Source: Neomegalonema sp. | GTDB taxonomy: Bacteria; Pseudomonadota; Alphaproteobacteria; Rhodobacterales; Rhodobacteraceae | Assembly (NCBI GenBank): GCA_022760435.1 | Contig: JALEFY010000035.1 | Coordinates: 1 to 55,307, forward strand | DNA: 55,307 bases | Reading direction: 5' to 3' | Shown here: positions 8,286 to 17,124 of the stretch, one piece after another | How positions within the stretch are numbered: the stretch's first letter is position 1 | Layout of the letters: every line of letters begins with the position of its first letter | Notes under the pieces: generated by a model | What the model was told of the DNA's origin: nothing | The model's database searches: none | The model's input: the letters and a program-made list of their open reading frames with translations, nothing else | Made by a program: the position numbers and the translations under genes

Positions 8286-8512
8286 TGCTGCTCTTGTTGA
8301 TCGCGATCGGCGCCGGTGCGGGCTATATCGCCCATGAATATCTGCGCGTGCGGGTCAGTCTGCCGGTGGCGATCGGCGCCGGGGTGCTCGGCGCAATCGT
8401 TGGCGGCTTCCTGCTGTCGATGGCGATGAAGCTGATCGGCGCGGTGCTGGGCGGTCTGTTGGTCGCCGGGGTGATGATCTGGCTCGCCCAGAGTTTTGGC
8501 AGCCGACCCTGA
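8282..8512 (+). CDS. Small hydrophobic membrane protein, unknown function
   Basis: A 76-residue protein made almost entirely of three hydrophobic segments rich in Gly and Ala (GAGAGYIAHEYL, VAIGAGVLGAIVGGFLL, IGAVLGGLLVAGVMIWLA). The start overlaps the acetyltransferase stop by four bases (ATGA), which supports real translation. Glycine-rich small membrane proteins like this resemble the transglycosylase-associated group in composition, but I cannot assign a family. It ends exactly next to the convergent rnhA gene with no spacer. Confidence 0.7.
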   Translation: MMLLLLIAIGAGAGYIAHEYLRVRVSLPVAIGAGVLGAIVGGFLLSMAMKLIGAVLGGLLVAGVMIWLAQSFGSRP

Positions 8513-8962
8513 TCAGGATTTGAACGGCTTCATCCCTTCGCGCGCCAAGGCATCGGCGCGTTCGTTTTCGGGATGGCCGGCATGGCCCTTGACCCATTCC
8601 CATTGCACCTGATGCCGGGCCTGCGCCGCATCCAGCCGCCGCCACAGATCCTCATTCTTGACCGGGCTCTTGCTCGCGGTTTTCCAGCCATTGCGCTTCC
8701 AGCCATGCAGCCAGGAGGTGATTCCGCCCTTCACATAAGCGCTGTCTGTGACCACGGTGAGCGCGCTTGGCCGCTCCAGCGCCTCGAGCGCACTGATCGC
8801 CGCCATCAATTCCATGCGATTATTGGTGGTCTGCGCTTCGCCGCCCGAGAGCGTGCGTTCCTTGATCACGTCATCGCCCTCACGCGCGATGAGCAGCGCG
8901 CCCCAGCCGCCGGGGCCCGGATTGCCGCTGCAAGCGCCATCGGTATAGGCATAGAGCTTCAT
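8513..8962 (-). CDS. rnhA: Ribonuclease HI
   Basis: A 149-residue RNase HI that degrades the RNA strand of RNA-DNA hybrids. The catalytic DEDD residues are visible: Asp in [16 protein letters not shown], Glu in [14 protein letters not shown], Asp in VVTDSAYV and Asp near the C-terminus in ENERADALA. The basic handle segment ([22 protein letters not shown]) marks the E. coli-like type. It is the second gene after a small acidic protein gene six bases upstream, and it shares its 3' boundary with the convergent membrane gene. Confidence 0.97.
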   Translation of the reverse strand: MKLYAYTDGACSGNPGPGGWGALLIAREGDDVIKERTLSGGEAQTTNNRMELMAAISALEALERPSALTVVTDSAYVKGGITSWLHGWKRNGWKTASKSPVKNEDLWRRLDAAQARHQVQWEWVKGHAGHPENERADALAREGMKPFKS

Positions 8963-8968
8963 GCCGAA

Positions 8969-9154
8969 CTATCGCTGTTTTCGGGCGGCGGCGCGGGCGA
9001 TATTGGCCGCCGAAGTCAGATCGGCAGCAATATCTTCTGCCTCCTCCGCCTCGAAATCGAGCTCGAAATTGCGGCCGCCGACCCCGATGATCAGCCGTAC
9101 CATGCCTTGATCCGTCGGACCGATCTGAATCGTGCCGCCCTCTTCCTCAGACAT
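8969..9154 (-). CDS. Small acidic conserved protein, unknown function
   Basis: A 61-residue acidic protein (MSEEEGGTIQIGPTDQG at the start, then FELDFEAEEAEDIAADL and a basic tail AARKQR). It resembles a short alphaproteobacterial family of unknown role that I recall as DUF6324, though I am not certain of that number. It lies six bases before rnhA on the same strand, so the two are almost surely cotranscribed. AGGAG is placed a few bases before the ATG on the complementary strand. Confidence 0.7.
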   Translation of the reverse strand: MSEEEGGTIQIGPTDQGMVRLIIGVGGRNFELDFEAEEAEDIAADLTSAANIARAAARKQR

Positions 9155-9269
9155 CGTTCGAAAAGCTCCTGCAAATCAGTTTTTTGTATAGGTGGCAGCA
9201 GTGTTCTTGCACAAGGATCCTACTGAGCACTTGCAATCACCGAAAACTGCGTCTAGGTCAACACGACGT

Positions 9270-9346
9270 GCCGACTTAGCTCAGTTGGTTAGAGCACTGG
9301 TTTGTGGAGCCAGGGGTCCCCCGTTCGAGCCGGGGAGTCGGTACCA
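9270..9346 (+). tRNA. tRNA-His (GTG anticodon), CCA encoded, no G-1
   Basis: Folds as a full cloverleaf. Acceptor GCCGACT/AGTCGGT (first pair G-U), D-arm GCTC/GAGC, anticodon arm CTGGT/GCCAG with loop TTGTGGA giving anticodon GTG, a GGGTC variable loop, T-arm CCCCG/CGGGG with TTCGAGC, discriminator A73 and encoded CCA. The base before G1 is T, so the universal extra G-1 of histidine tRNAs is not encoded. This loss with A73 is established for one clade of alphaproteobacteria. Confidence 0.97.
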
Positions 9347-9635
9347 CTTTTCCCTTCAGAAAGTGGACAGGAAGGCACGCCCAAGGATGGGCGATGCGTC
9401 TGCGAATGCGCTCGCATTGTGTCTGCCTTGCCTCAGCCTTGCCGCTGTCACAAAAGTGACACCTATCCGATAATCAGCCGTTACATTGCTCGCGTACGCC
9501 CGGACCTGATGGATGAGGGGGGCGATTCTCGGGGATGGATGTCCTGTCTCGAGATTTCCTTGACGTCGAGCGTCACCTCCTTTTCTGCCAAGCAATTTCG
9601 CCCGGAGGGGGCGGAGAATTTCGAGGAAGGGTGAC

Positions 9636-12600
9636 ATGGCAACTTATACGCTTCAAATTCTGCACGCATCGGATCTTGAGGGTGGCGTCGAGGCCATCGA
9701 CAGCGCACCGAACTTCGCAGCGATCGTCGATACTCTGGAAGATACCCAGGAAAACACGATCATCCTGTCGGCTGGTGATAACTACATCCCGGGCCCGTTC
9801 TTCAACGCTGCCGCCGATGCGTCGGTGCTCGACGAGATCCAGGCCGCTTATGAGGCGATCTATGGTGAGACCGGCTTCACCGGCCTCGACACCACCTCGG
9901 GTGCCGTCGACATCACGATCATGAACGTGATCGGCTTTGATGCATCGGCCGTTGGTAACCACGAATTTGACGCTGGCTCGGCCACCTTTGCCGGCCTGAT
10001 CGCTGCCGCCACTGAAGGCACCACCATCGATTCGATCGATTGGTTCGGCGCCCAGTTCCCGTACCTGTCGTCGAACCTCGACTTCACCACCGACGCCAAT
10101 ACCGCTGGCCTGGTGGCCGACGAGATCCTGACCACCGATGCCTTCCAGCAGACCCCGGCCGAGATCGCGGCTGGCGAAACCGCGCCGTCGCTGGCTGCGG
10201 CCACGATCATCGAGGAAAACGGTGAGAAGATCGGTGTTGTCGGTGCCACCACCCAGACCGTGACCGTGATCAGCTCGCCGGGCGACATCACCGAGACCAC
10301 CGGCGCTTCGGTCGACATGGATGCACTGGCTGTCGAGATCCAGGAGCAGATCGATGCGCTGAGCGCGCAGGGTGTCAACAAGATCGTTCTGGTCACCCAC
10401 CTGCAACAAATCGCTCTGGAAAAAGAGTTGGCCGGCAAGCTGTCGGGCGTTGATGTGATCATCGCTGGCGGTTCGGACACTTTGCTGGCCGACGAGACCG
10501 ACGTGCTGCGCGCGGGCGATGAGGCCGCCGAAGCCTATCCGGTCCAGACCACCGATGCCAATGGCAACCCGGTGCTCATCGTTTCCACCGATGGCGAATA
10601 CTCCTATGTCGGCCGCCTGGTCGTCGATTTCGACGAGAACGGTGTCATCCTGACCGATTCGCTCGATGTCAACACCTCGGGTGCCTATGCGACCACCGAT
10701 GAAGTGGTTGTGGCCGTCACCGGTGCTGCCTCGGCCGAAGAAGCGCGCGCTGCTTCCGAGAAAGCGACCCTGGTCGAAGATCTCGCCGATGCCGTTGGTG
10801 CGGTGAACGCCGCTGCTGATGGCCAGACCTATGGCGAAACCGACGTCTTCCTGGAAGGTCGCCGCGCCTATGTCCGGACTGAAGAGACCAACCTCGGTAA
10901 CCTGACCGCCGATGCCAACCTGGCCGCGGCGCAAGCGGTCGATGGGACGGTTCTGGTCTCGCTGAAAAACGGCGGCGGTATCCGCTCGGAGATCGGCACC
11001 ATCGAGACCGACGCGGAAGGCAACGTCACCGGCTACGATGCCACCGAAGCCAACCCGTTTGCCGACAAGGAAGCAGGCGAGATCTCGCAACTCGACATCG
11101 AAAACGCGCTGCGCTTCAACAACCGTCTCGCACTGGTGACCCTGTCGCCGGAAGATCTGAAGATCGTGCTCGAGCATGCCATCGCCGCTTCCTCGGATGA
11201 TGACAGCAACCAGCAAGGCCGCTACCCGCAAATCGGTGGCATGCGCTTCTCCTACGACGTCAATGGCGATGCGCAGGAAATCGCCACTGACGACAATGGC
11301 GACTACATCACCGATGCGAATGGCGATCTGGTCTTCGTTCAGGAAGGGTCGCGCGTTCAGTCGATCGCAATCGACACCGCTGACGGACAGATCGTTCTCT
11401 ACGAAAATGGCGAGCTGGTTGCCGATGCACCGGAGAGCGTGCGCATCGTGACCCTGAACTACCTCGCAGGCGGCGGCGACGGCTATCCTTATCCGGAGCT
11501 CGGCGAGGACATTGTCTTCCTGACCGATGATGGTGGCGTGACCGCGGATGCCGATGCAGAGAACCTGCTGGGCGAACAGGCGGCCATGGCTCAGTATCTG
11601 GAAGCCAACTACCCGGTCGATGGCGACACCGTCTTCTCGCTCGATGACACCGTCAAAGGCCAGGATGTCCGCATCCAGCAACTGACCCAGCGTTCGGACA
11701 ATGTCGTTGCACCGGTCGAAAGCAAGGCCATCACCCTGAGCGCGACCCATGTCTTCGACAGCGGCGTTGGCGAAGGCGGCTCGGAGATCGTCGCGCATGA
11801 GAACGGCCTGATCTACACCACCAATGGTGAAGCGGACCGCATCGACATCTTCAATCTGGCGGATGGCAGCACCGTTGCGAGCATCGACCTGAGCGGCATC
11901 GAAGGCTTCGATGGCGTGCAGTCGGTCGCGGTCAAGAACGGCGTCATCGCCGCTGCCGTGTCGCGTGAAGGCGCGGCCAATGGTGTCGTCGCCCTCTACG
12001 ACGCCGAGACCCTCGAGCAGCTCGGTGTGGTTGAAGTCGGCAACCTGCCGGACAGCCTGACCTTCACCCCCGATGGCAGCAAGATTGTCGTCGCTAACGA
12101 AGGTGAGCCGGTCGACGAGACCACCGATCCGGCGGGCTCGATCTCGATCATCGAGGTCGCAACCCAGACCGTAACCACCCTCGGCTTTGCCGATTTCGAA
12201 GCGGCTGCTGCGCGGACCTTCCCGGGCAACACCCCGGAAACCGATTGGGAGCCGGAATATGTCGCCGTTTCGCCGGATGGTACCCAGGCCTTCGTCACCA
12301 TCCAGGAAGCCAACGCCGTTGCGGTTGTCGATCTGACCACCAACGAGATCACCTCGGTGTTCTCGGCCGGTACTCAGGATCACAGCGTGGTTGGCCTTGA
12401 TGCCTCCGACAAGGACGACGCCATCAACATCCAGACCTACGACAACCTCGTTGGTAACCGGATGCCTGATGCGATCGCAGCCTTTGAAGTCGATGGTGCG
12501 ACCTACACCATCACCGCCAACGAAGGCGATGACCGCGGTGACTTCGATGAGGGCGGCGATGCGGCCCGCGTCAAGGATATCCTCGCGGGCGATGTCGAGG

Positions 12601-13817
12601 GCGTCTCGATCGATGAGAGCGTCGACACCACCGGTCTCGAGCGTCTGACCGTCTCGATCATCGATGGCGACACCGATGGCGATGGCGATATTGATGTCCT
12701 GCACAGCTATGGCGGCCGCTCGGTCACCATCTACGACGCCAGCGGCAATATCGTCTGGGATAGCGGCGAAGGCCTCGCTCGCATCGCAGCCGAGTTCAAC
12801 ACCGCCGAATTCAACGGCAATGACGGTGAGTTCGATGGTCGTTCGGACAACAAGGGCACCGAGCCGGAGGCCGTCACTGTCGGCGTCATCAAGGGCCGTA
12901 CCTATGCCTTTGTCGGCCTCGAGCGTGACAGCGGCATCGTCGTGATCGACATCAGCAATCCGGTCGAGCCCGAGTTCGTTCAGTACCTGAACAGCTCGAG
13001 CGATGGCCATGTCAGCCCCGAAGGCCTGGCCTTCGTCTCCGCCGAAGACAGCCCGAACGGCGATCCGATGCTGGTGGCTTCCTACGAAGTCTCGGGCACG
13101 ACCGTTGCCTACACCATCGATGCCGATCAACTGGGCCGTCTGAAGCCGAATGTCGATGGCACCCCGGTTCAGGGCTCGGAGTTTGACGACATCCTGAACG
13201 GCAGCCGCTTTGCCGATGTCACCAACCTGGGTGCCGGCGACGACACCTTCCGCGGTGGTGCCGGCAATGACCAAGCCGCTGGCGGTGAAGGTGACGACAT
13301 CCTGAATATGGGTGCCGGTGCCGATATCGCGACCGGCGGTGCCGACGATGACAAGATCGCTGGCCGCGCGGGCAAAGATGAGCTCTCGGGTGGCGAGGGT
13401 AACGACTCAATCGGTGGCGGTAACGATGCCGACACCATTTGGGGTGGCCTCGGTGACGACGTTATTGCCGGTAATGCCGCAGCCGACGTGCTGTACGGTA
13501 ACGAGGGCAGTGACCGCATCGGTGGTGGCATCGGCGCTGACCGCATCATCGGCGGTGAAGGTGATGACCGTATGGCCGGTGGCCGCGGTCAGGACACCTT
13601 CGTCTTCGCTGGCGACTCGGGCGATGATGTCATCATGGACTTCCAGAACGGTATCGACATGATCGAGATCGATTTGGCCGGCGATCAGGTGAGCTTCGCG
13701 GATCTGACCATCGTCGAGCAAGGCGCGCATGTCCGCGTCGAGTTCGGTGAGAACTCGATCCTGCTGGCCAACACCGATATCAACAAGATCGACGAAGACG
13801 ACTTCCTGCTGTCGTAA
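9636..13817 (+). CDS. RTX-type secreted bifunctional phosphoesterase/5'-nucleotidase with choice-of-anchor I beta-propeller
   Basis: A 1393-residue extracellular protein without a classical signal peptide. Residues 1 to about 680 form a metallophosphatase/5'-nucleotidase: HASDLEGG (10-17), SAGDNYIPGPF (about 45-56), GNHEFDAG (about 107), and the nucleotidase C-domain with NLTADANLAAA and SLKNGGGIRSEIG. About 690-1165 read as a beta-propeller of the choice-of-anchor I type (VANEGEP, VAVSPDGTQAFVT). About 1195-1325 are GGxGxDxxx calcium-binding RTX repeats, followed by an acidic/hydrophobic end typical of type I secretion substrates. The first metal motif has Glu where classical enzymes have His (ND-x-HG). 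It likely scavenges phosphate or nucleosides. Preceded by GAGGAAGGGTGAC; transcribed alone. The ABC exporter is not in the window. Confidence 0.93.
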   Translation: MATYTLQILHASDLEGGVEAIDSAPNFAAIVDTLEDTQENTIILSAGDNYIPGPFFNAAADASVLDEIQAAYEAIYGETGFTGLDTTSGAVDITIMNVIGFDASAVGNHEFDAGSATFAGLIAAATEGTTIDSIDWFGAQFPYLSSNLDFTTDANTAGLVADEILTTDAFQQTPAEIAAGETAPSLAAATIIEENGEKIGVVGATTQTVTVISSPGDITETTGASVDMDALAVEIQEQIDALSAQGVNKIVLVTHLQQIALEKELAGKLSGVDVIIAGGSDTLLADETDVLRAGDEAAEAYPVQTTDANGNPVLIVSTDGEYSYVGRLVVDFDENGVILTDSLDVNTSGAYATTDEVVVAVTGAASAEEARAASEKATLVEDLADAVGAVNAAADGQTYGETDVFLEGRRAYVRTEETNLGNLTADANLAAAQAVDGTVLVSLKNGGGIRSEIGTIETDAEGNVTGYDATEANPFADKEAGEISQLDIENALRFNNRLALVTLSPEDLKIVLEHAIAASSDDDSNQQGRYPQIGGMRFSYDVNGDAQEIATDDNGDYITDANGDLVFVQEGSRVQSIAIDTADGQIVLYENGELVADAPESVRIVTLNYLAGGGDGYPYPELGEDIVFLTDDGGVTADADAENLLGEQAAMAQYLEANYPVDGDTVFSLDDTVKGQDVRIQQLTQRSDNVVAPVESKAITLSATHVFDSGVGEGGSEIVAHENGLIYTTNGEADRIDIFNLADGSTVASIDLSGIEGFDGVQSVAVKNGVIAAAVSREGAANGVVALYDAETLEQLGVVEVGNLPDSLTFTPDGSKIVVANEGEPVDETTDPAGSISIIEVATQTVTTLGFADFEAAAARTFPGNTPETDWEPEYVAVSPDGTQAFVTIQEANAVAVVDLTTNEITSVFSAGTQDHSVVGLDASDKDDAINIQTYDNLVGNRMPDAIAAFEVDGATYTITANEGDDRGDFDEGGDAARVKDILAGDVEGVSIDESVDTTGLERLTVSIIDGDTDGDGDIDVLHSYGGRSVTIYDASGNIVWDSGEGLARIAAEFNTAEFNGNDGEFDGRSDNKGTEPEAVTVGVIKGRTYAFVGLERDSGIVVIDISNPVEPEFVQYLNSSSDGHVSPEGLAFVSAEDSPNGDPMLVASYEVSGTTVAYTIDADQLGRLKPNVDGTPVQGSEFDDILNGSRFADVTNLGAGDDTFRGGAGNDQAAGGEGDDILNMGAGADIATGGADDDKIAGRAGKDELSGGEGNDSIGGGNDADTIWGGLGDDVIAGNAAADVLYGNEGSDRIGGGIGADRIIGGEGDDRMAGGRGQDTFVFAGDSGDDVIMDFQNGIDMIEIDLAGDQVSFADLTIVEQGAHVRVEFGENSILLANTDINKIDEDDFLLS

Positions 13818-13842
13818 GCCTCGACTTGGATGGACCGATATC

Positions 13843-13870
13843 AAGGGCAGCGGGAAACCGCTGCCCTTTC
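13843..13870 (+). terminator. Intrinsic terminator of the RTX protein gene
   Basis: Perfect 11-bp stem AAGGGCAGCGG (13843-13853) / CCGCTGCCCTT (13858-13868) with a GAAA tetraloop and a short pyrimidine tail, 26 bases after the stop codon. Confidence 0.85.
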
Positions 13871-14015
13871 CTGTTGGTGCAGGCGGGGTTGAGATCCATG
13901 CTCATCAGTGCGGCAGCCCATTGCCCTGCGGATCGGCGGGGCAGCGTTTTTCAGGTCATCAAGATCGGTCTGCGTGCGACCGACGATGAGCCGCAGGGCT
14001 CAGAGGAGGGGGAGA

Positions 14016-14807
14016 TCAGATCGGGGTGATGCGCGCCGGGTAGCCGGCGACTTCGGCATCGCCTTCGATGCCGCTGCGCAAGATCGCCAGCGCTTCTTCG
14101 CCGATCTTCGCACCAAGTTGGCCCACACGTTTGCCGTCGGCGAGCACGGGATCGCCTGACTTCACCACTTCCGCAGCTTCTGGGGCGAGATGCAGGCGGA
14201 AAAGCTTCTTGGTCAGTTCCGCCTTATGCCGCATGCGGGCGGTCACTTCCTGCCCGACATAGCAGCCTTTGCGAAAATCCACCCCCCGCGCGCGCTCGAA
14301 CCCGGCTTGCAAGATAAAGCTCTCCTCGGGCAGCAGATCCGCCCCATGGCGCGGCAATCCGTTTACGATCAGCATTGCATGATAGGCGGTCAGAGCCTGC
14401 GGATCCGTCGGCAGGTCGACGCCATAAAGACGCCAGCCGAGCCCGGCATCGCGCGGATCGGCCACCGTGACCAGCGCCGATTGATCACAATCGCGCTCCC
14501 AGCACAAAGCAATCGGCGTGTCGCTCGCAGTCAACGTCACCTTGCTGCGCAGCTTGTAGAGCGTGAGCCGGCGCAGCAGGTCAGGCGCCGCCTGCGCCGG
14601 TACATCCAGCCAGAACGCGTCTTCCGAATGGCGAATAACGAAGAAGTCGGCGAGATACTTTCCTTGCGGTGTCAGCAGCGCCGCGTAGCAAGCCTGGCCG
14701 ATCTCCAGGGCCTTGACATCATTGCTGAGCAAGCCTTGCAGGAACTCGGCACTATCGGGTCCGGCGGCGATCAGCAGACTGCGATCTGGGTCCTGAGTGA
14801 GGGGCAT
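14016..14807 (-). CDS. ygfZ: Folate-binding protein YgfZ (iron-sulfur cluster assembly/repair)
   Basis: A 263-residue protein of the YgfZ/GcvT-like family, which binds tetrahydrofolate and supports maturation of some Fe-S enzymes. The invariant motif KGCYVGQE is present near residue 182, with its conserved Cys. The start MPLTQDPD at 14807 matches the family start; the reading frame stays open further upstream to 14948 but that part lacks homology. AAAAGGCG lies just before the ATG on the complementary strand. Divergent from the dihydroorotase gene. Confidence 0.93.
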   Translation of the reverse strand: MPLTQDPDRSLLIAAGPDSAEFLQGLLSNDVKALEIGQACYAALLTPQGKYLADFFVIRHSEDAFWLDVPAQAAPDLLRRLTLYKLRSKVTLTASDTPIALCWERDCDQSALVTVADPRDAGLGWRLYGVDLPTDPQALTAYHAMLIVNGLPRHGADLLPEESFILQAGFERARGVDFRKGCYVGQEVTARMRHKAELTKKLFRLHLAPEAAEVVKSGDPVLADGKRVGQLGAKIGEEALAILRSGIEGDAEVAGYPARITPI

Positions 14808-15091
14808 CGTCGCCTTTTCCAAAGCTGTTGGCGCAGCACGCAGCGCGCTGATTGGGTCGGCCCTCTCATATGGGAGGCGGCGCGGCGCTGCCAACCGCTT
14901 GACGCCATTTGCACCGCGCATTTTGCGAGCCTGCTTGCTCAGTCGCAAGGGCGTGAGCAGATATGGAATTCTAAACGTTCCGCCACGGGCGATATATTGA
15001 TAGGGGTATTGCGAGCCGCAGCGGTCCCGCTTGCGCCCGGATCGATGGGGCGCGATCGCTATGGCTGGATCACGCGTATGGGAGCCCGACC

Positions 15092-16450
15092 ATGACTGAC
15101 CTTTCCGCCTCTTCCTTCGATCTGATCCTGCGCGGCGGCACGCTCGTCAATCATGCCGGGATCGGAGCGGCCGATATCGGCGTCATCGGCGGGCGCATCG
15201 CGCGCATCGGCGATCTGTCGCTGGCGAGCGCCGGCTCGGTGATCGACTGCACGGGCCTGCATGTCCTGCCCGGCGTGATCGACAGCCAGGTGCATTTTCG
15301 CGAGCCGGGCAACGAGCACAAGGAGGATCTGGAGACCGGCGCCAACGCGGCGGTGCTCGGCGGGGTGACGGCGGTGTTCGAGATGCCCAACACCAACCCG
15401 ACCACCACCACGCCAGAAGCGCTGGCCGACAAGGTCTCGCGGGCGCGCGCACGCATGGCCTGCGATTTCGCCTTCTATTTCGGCGCCAGCGAGCAGAACA
15501 CCGGGATGCTCGAAGAGGCAGAGCGGCTCGAGGGCTCGGCCGGGATCAAGCTGTTCATGGGCAGCTCCACCGGCTCCCTGCTCGTCGATCAGACCGAGGC
15601 GGTGCGCGCCGTGCTCAAGCATGGCCGGCGCCGGGTGGCGGTGCATTCGGAGGACGAGGCACGGCTTGAGGCGCGCAAGGGCGTGCGGCGCGAGAATGAC
15701 CCCTCCAGTCATCCCGAATGGCGCGATCCGGAGGCGGCGCGGATGAATACCGAGCGGCTGATTGCGCTGGCGCGCGAGACCGGGCGCCGGGTGCATGTAC
15801 TGCACATCTCGACCCGCGAGGAACTGCCGCTGCTCGCCGCAAACAAGGATCTGATCACCGCCGAGGCAACCCCGCATCACCTCACCATTGATGGCGACGA
15901 GGCCTATGGGCGCCTTGGCACCTATGTGCAGATGAACCCGCCGGTGCGCGGGGCGGTGCACCGCGATGCGATCTTCGAGGCGCTGCGCCAGGGGGTGATC
16001 GACGTTCTGGGCTCCGATCACGCCCCACATGCGCGGGCGGAGAAGGACAAGCCCTATCCGCAAAGCCCCTCCGGCATGCCCGGGGTGCAGACGCTGGTGC
16101 CGGTGATGCTCGATCATGTGGCGAACGGGCGGCTGTCCTTGCAGCATCTCGTCGATCTGACGTCCCACGGCCCGCAGCGCATCTTCCAGATCGCGGGCAA
16201 GGGCCGGATCGCGGTCGGCTATGACGCAGATTTCACGGTGGTTGATCTCAAGGCGCAGCGGGTGATCGAGGATGACTGGATCGCCAGCAAATGCGGCTGG
16301 ACCCCCTATCACGGCCAGCGCGTGACCGGATGGCCGACGGGCACCATCATTCGCGGCCGCCGGGTGATGTGGGAGGATGAGATTACCGGCCCGGCTGGCG
16401 GGGAGCCGGTGCGCTTCATCGAAGGCTGGTGCGGCGGAACGCAGCGATGA
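15092..16450 (+). CDS. pyrC: Dihydroorotase (alphaproteobacterial class I-like group)
   Basis: A 452-residue amidohydrolase close to the alphaproteobacterial dihydroorotase group. The fold motifs are GVIDSQVHFREPG (64-70 core), GIKLFMGSSTG with the lysine usually carbamylated, VHSED, HVLHIS and LGSDHAPH. The canonical DxHxH metal motif reads DSQVH, so the first metal His is Gln (Q66). The motif appears shared by this subgroup as I remember it. The expected reaction is cyclisation of carbamoyl aspartate to dihydroorotate in pyrimidine synthesis. The stop overlaps the next gene by four bases, which ties it to two transferase genes. Confidence 0.85.
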   Translation: MTDLSASSFDLILRGGTLVNHAGIGAADIGVIGGRIARIGDLSLASAGSVIDCTGLHVLPGVIDSQVHFREPGNEHKEDLETGANAAVLGGVTAVFEMPNTNPTTTTPEALADKVSRARARMACDFAFYFGASEQNTGMLEEAERLEGSAGIKLFMGSSTGSLLVDQTEAVRAVLKHGRRRVAVHSEDEARLEARKGVRRENDPSSHPEWRDPEAARMNTERLIALARETGRRVHVLHISTREELPLLAANKDLITAEATPHHLTIDGDEAYGRLGTYVQMNPPVRGAVHRDAIFEALRQGVIDVLGSDHAPHARAEKDKPYPQSPSGMPGVQTLVPVMLDHVANGRLSLQHLVDLTSHGPQRIFQIAGKGRIAVGYDADFTVVDLKAQRVIEDDWIASKCGWTPYHGQRVTGWPTGTIIRGRRVMWEDEITGPAGGEPVRFIEGWCGGTQR

Positions 16451-17124
16451 GAGCACCGCTCTCGGTCATCATCCCGACGCTCGACGCGGCGCCGCAGCTC
16501 GCAAAGGGGCTGGCGCCGCTGGTCAGCGGCGTGAGCGAGGGGCTGATCCGCGAGCTCATCCTCTCCGACGGTGGCTCGCGCGATGATATCGCCGAGCTTG
16601 CCGAAGGGATCGGGGCGCATCTGGTGCGCGGAGAGAAGGGGCGCGGCGGCCAGTTGGCGCGCGGGGCCGAGGCCGCAAGTGGCGACTGGCTGTTGTTCCT
16701 GCATGCTGACACGCTGCTCCCGCCGGGATGGGTGGACACGGTGTTTGCGCATATCGAGAGCAGCGAGAGGGCGGCCGTCTTCCGGCTTGCCTTCGACGCG
16801 CAGGGGCTCGCCCCGCGTCTTGTCGCTGGTTGGGCCAATACCCGCAGCACGCTCCTCGCGCTGCCTTATGGCGATCAGGGCTTGCTGATCTCGCGCCCGC
16901 TTTATCGCGCCATCGGCGGCTATCGCCCGATCCCGCTCATGGAGGATGTGGACATGATCCGCCGCCTCGGGCGCGCGCGGATCACCCTTTTGCCGGCAAC
17001 CGTCATCACCTCGGCGGCGAAATATGAGCGCGACGGCTGGGGCCGGCGGGGCCTGCGCAACTGGTCTTGCCTCGCGCGCTATTACCTCGGCGTTGCCCCC
17101 GACAAGATCGCGGAGCGCTATTGA
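16447..17124 (+). CDS. Family 2 glycosyltransferase, TIGR04283-like
   Basis: A 225-residue GT-A glycosyltransferase. PLSVIIPTLDAAPQL opens the nucleotide-binding domain, LILSDGGSRDD is the usual donor-binding segment, and LFLHADTLLPPGW carries the D-x-D-like HAD motif. This matches the TIGR04283 group (called rSAM/selenodomain-associated transferase 2, also named as an arsenosugar biosynthesis glycosyltransferase in databases). The start at 16447 overlaps pyrC by four bases; an upstream in-frame ATG at 16429 would lie inside pyrC. A one-base overlap joins it to the next gene, its usual partner family. The acceptor is unknown here. Confidence 0.85.
   Translation: MRAPLSVIIPTLDAAPQLAKGLAPLVSGVSEGLIRELILSDGGSRDDIAELAEGIGAHLVRGEKGRGGQLARGAEAASGDWLLFLHADTLLPPGWVDTVFAHIESSERAAVFRLAFDAQGLAPRLVAGWANTRSTLLALPYGDQGLLISRPLYRAIGGYRPIPLMEDVDMIRRLGRARITLLPATVITSAAKYERDGWGRRGLRNWSCLARYYLGVAPDKIAERY

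Noticed and set aside
9251-9262. CTAGGTCA just before tRNA-His as another end of the mobile element
   Set aside because: Only eight bases match the TIR with its flank and no second end or internal sequence of the element is nearby.
9344-9366. CCACTTT/AAAGTGG hairpin at the tRNA-His 3' end as a terminator
   Set aside because: It includes the CCA of the mature tRNA and has no T-run; it is more likely a trailer structure or chance.
9573-13274. A 1233-codon open frame on the minus strand opposite the RTX gene
   Set aside because: It mirrors the plus-strand gene. High GC with strong third-base bias keeps antisense frames open, its protein shows no domains, and the plus strand has complete domain order, ribosome-binding site and terminator.
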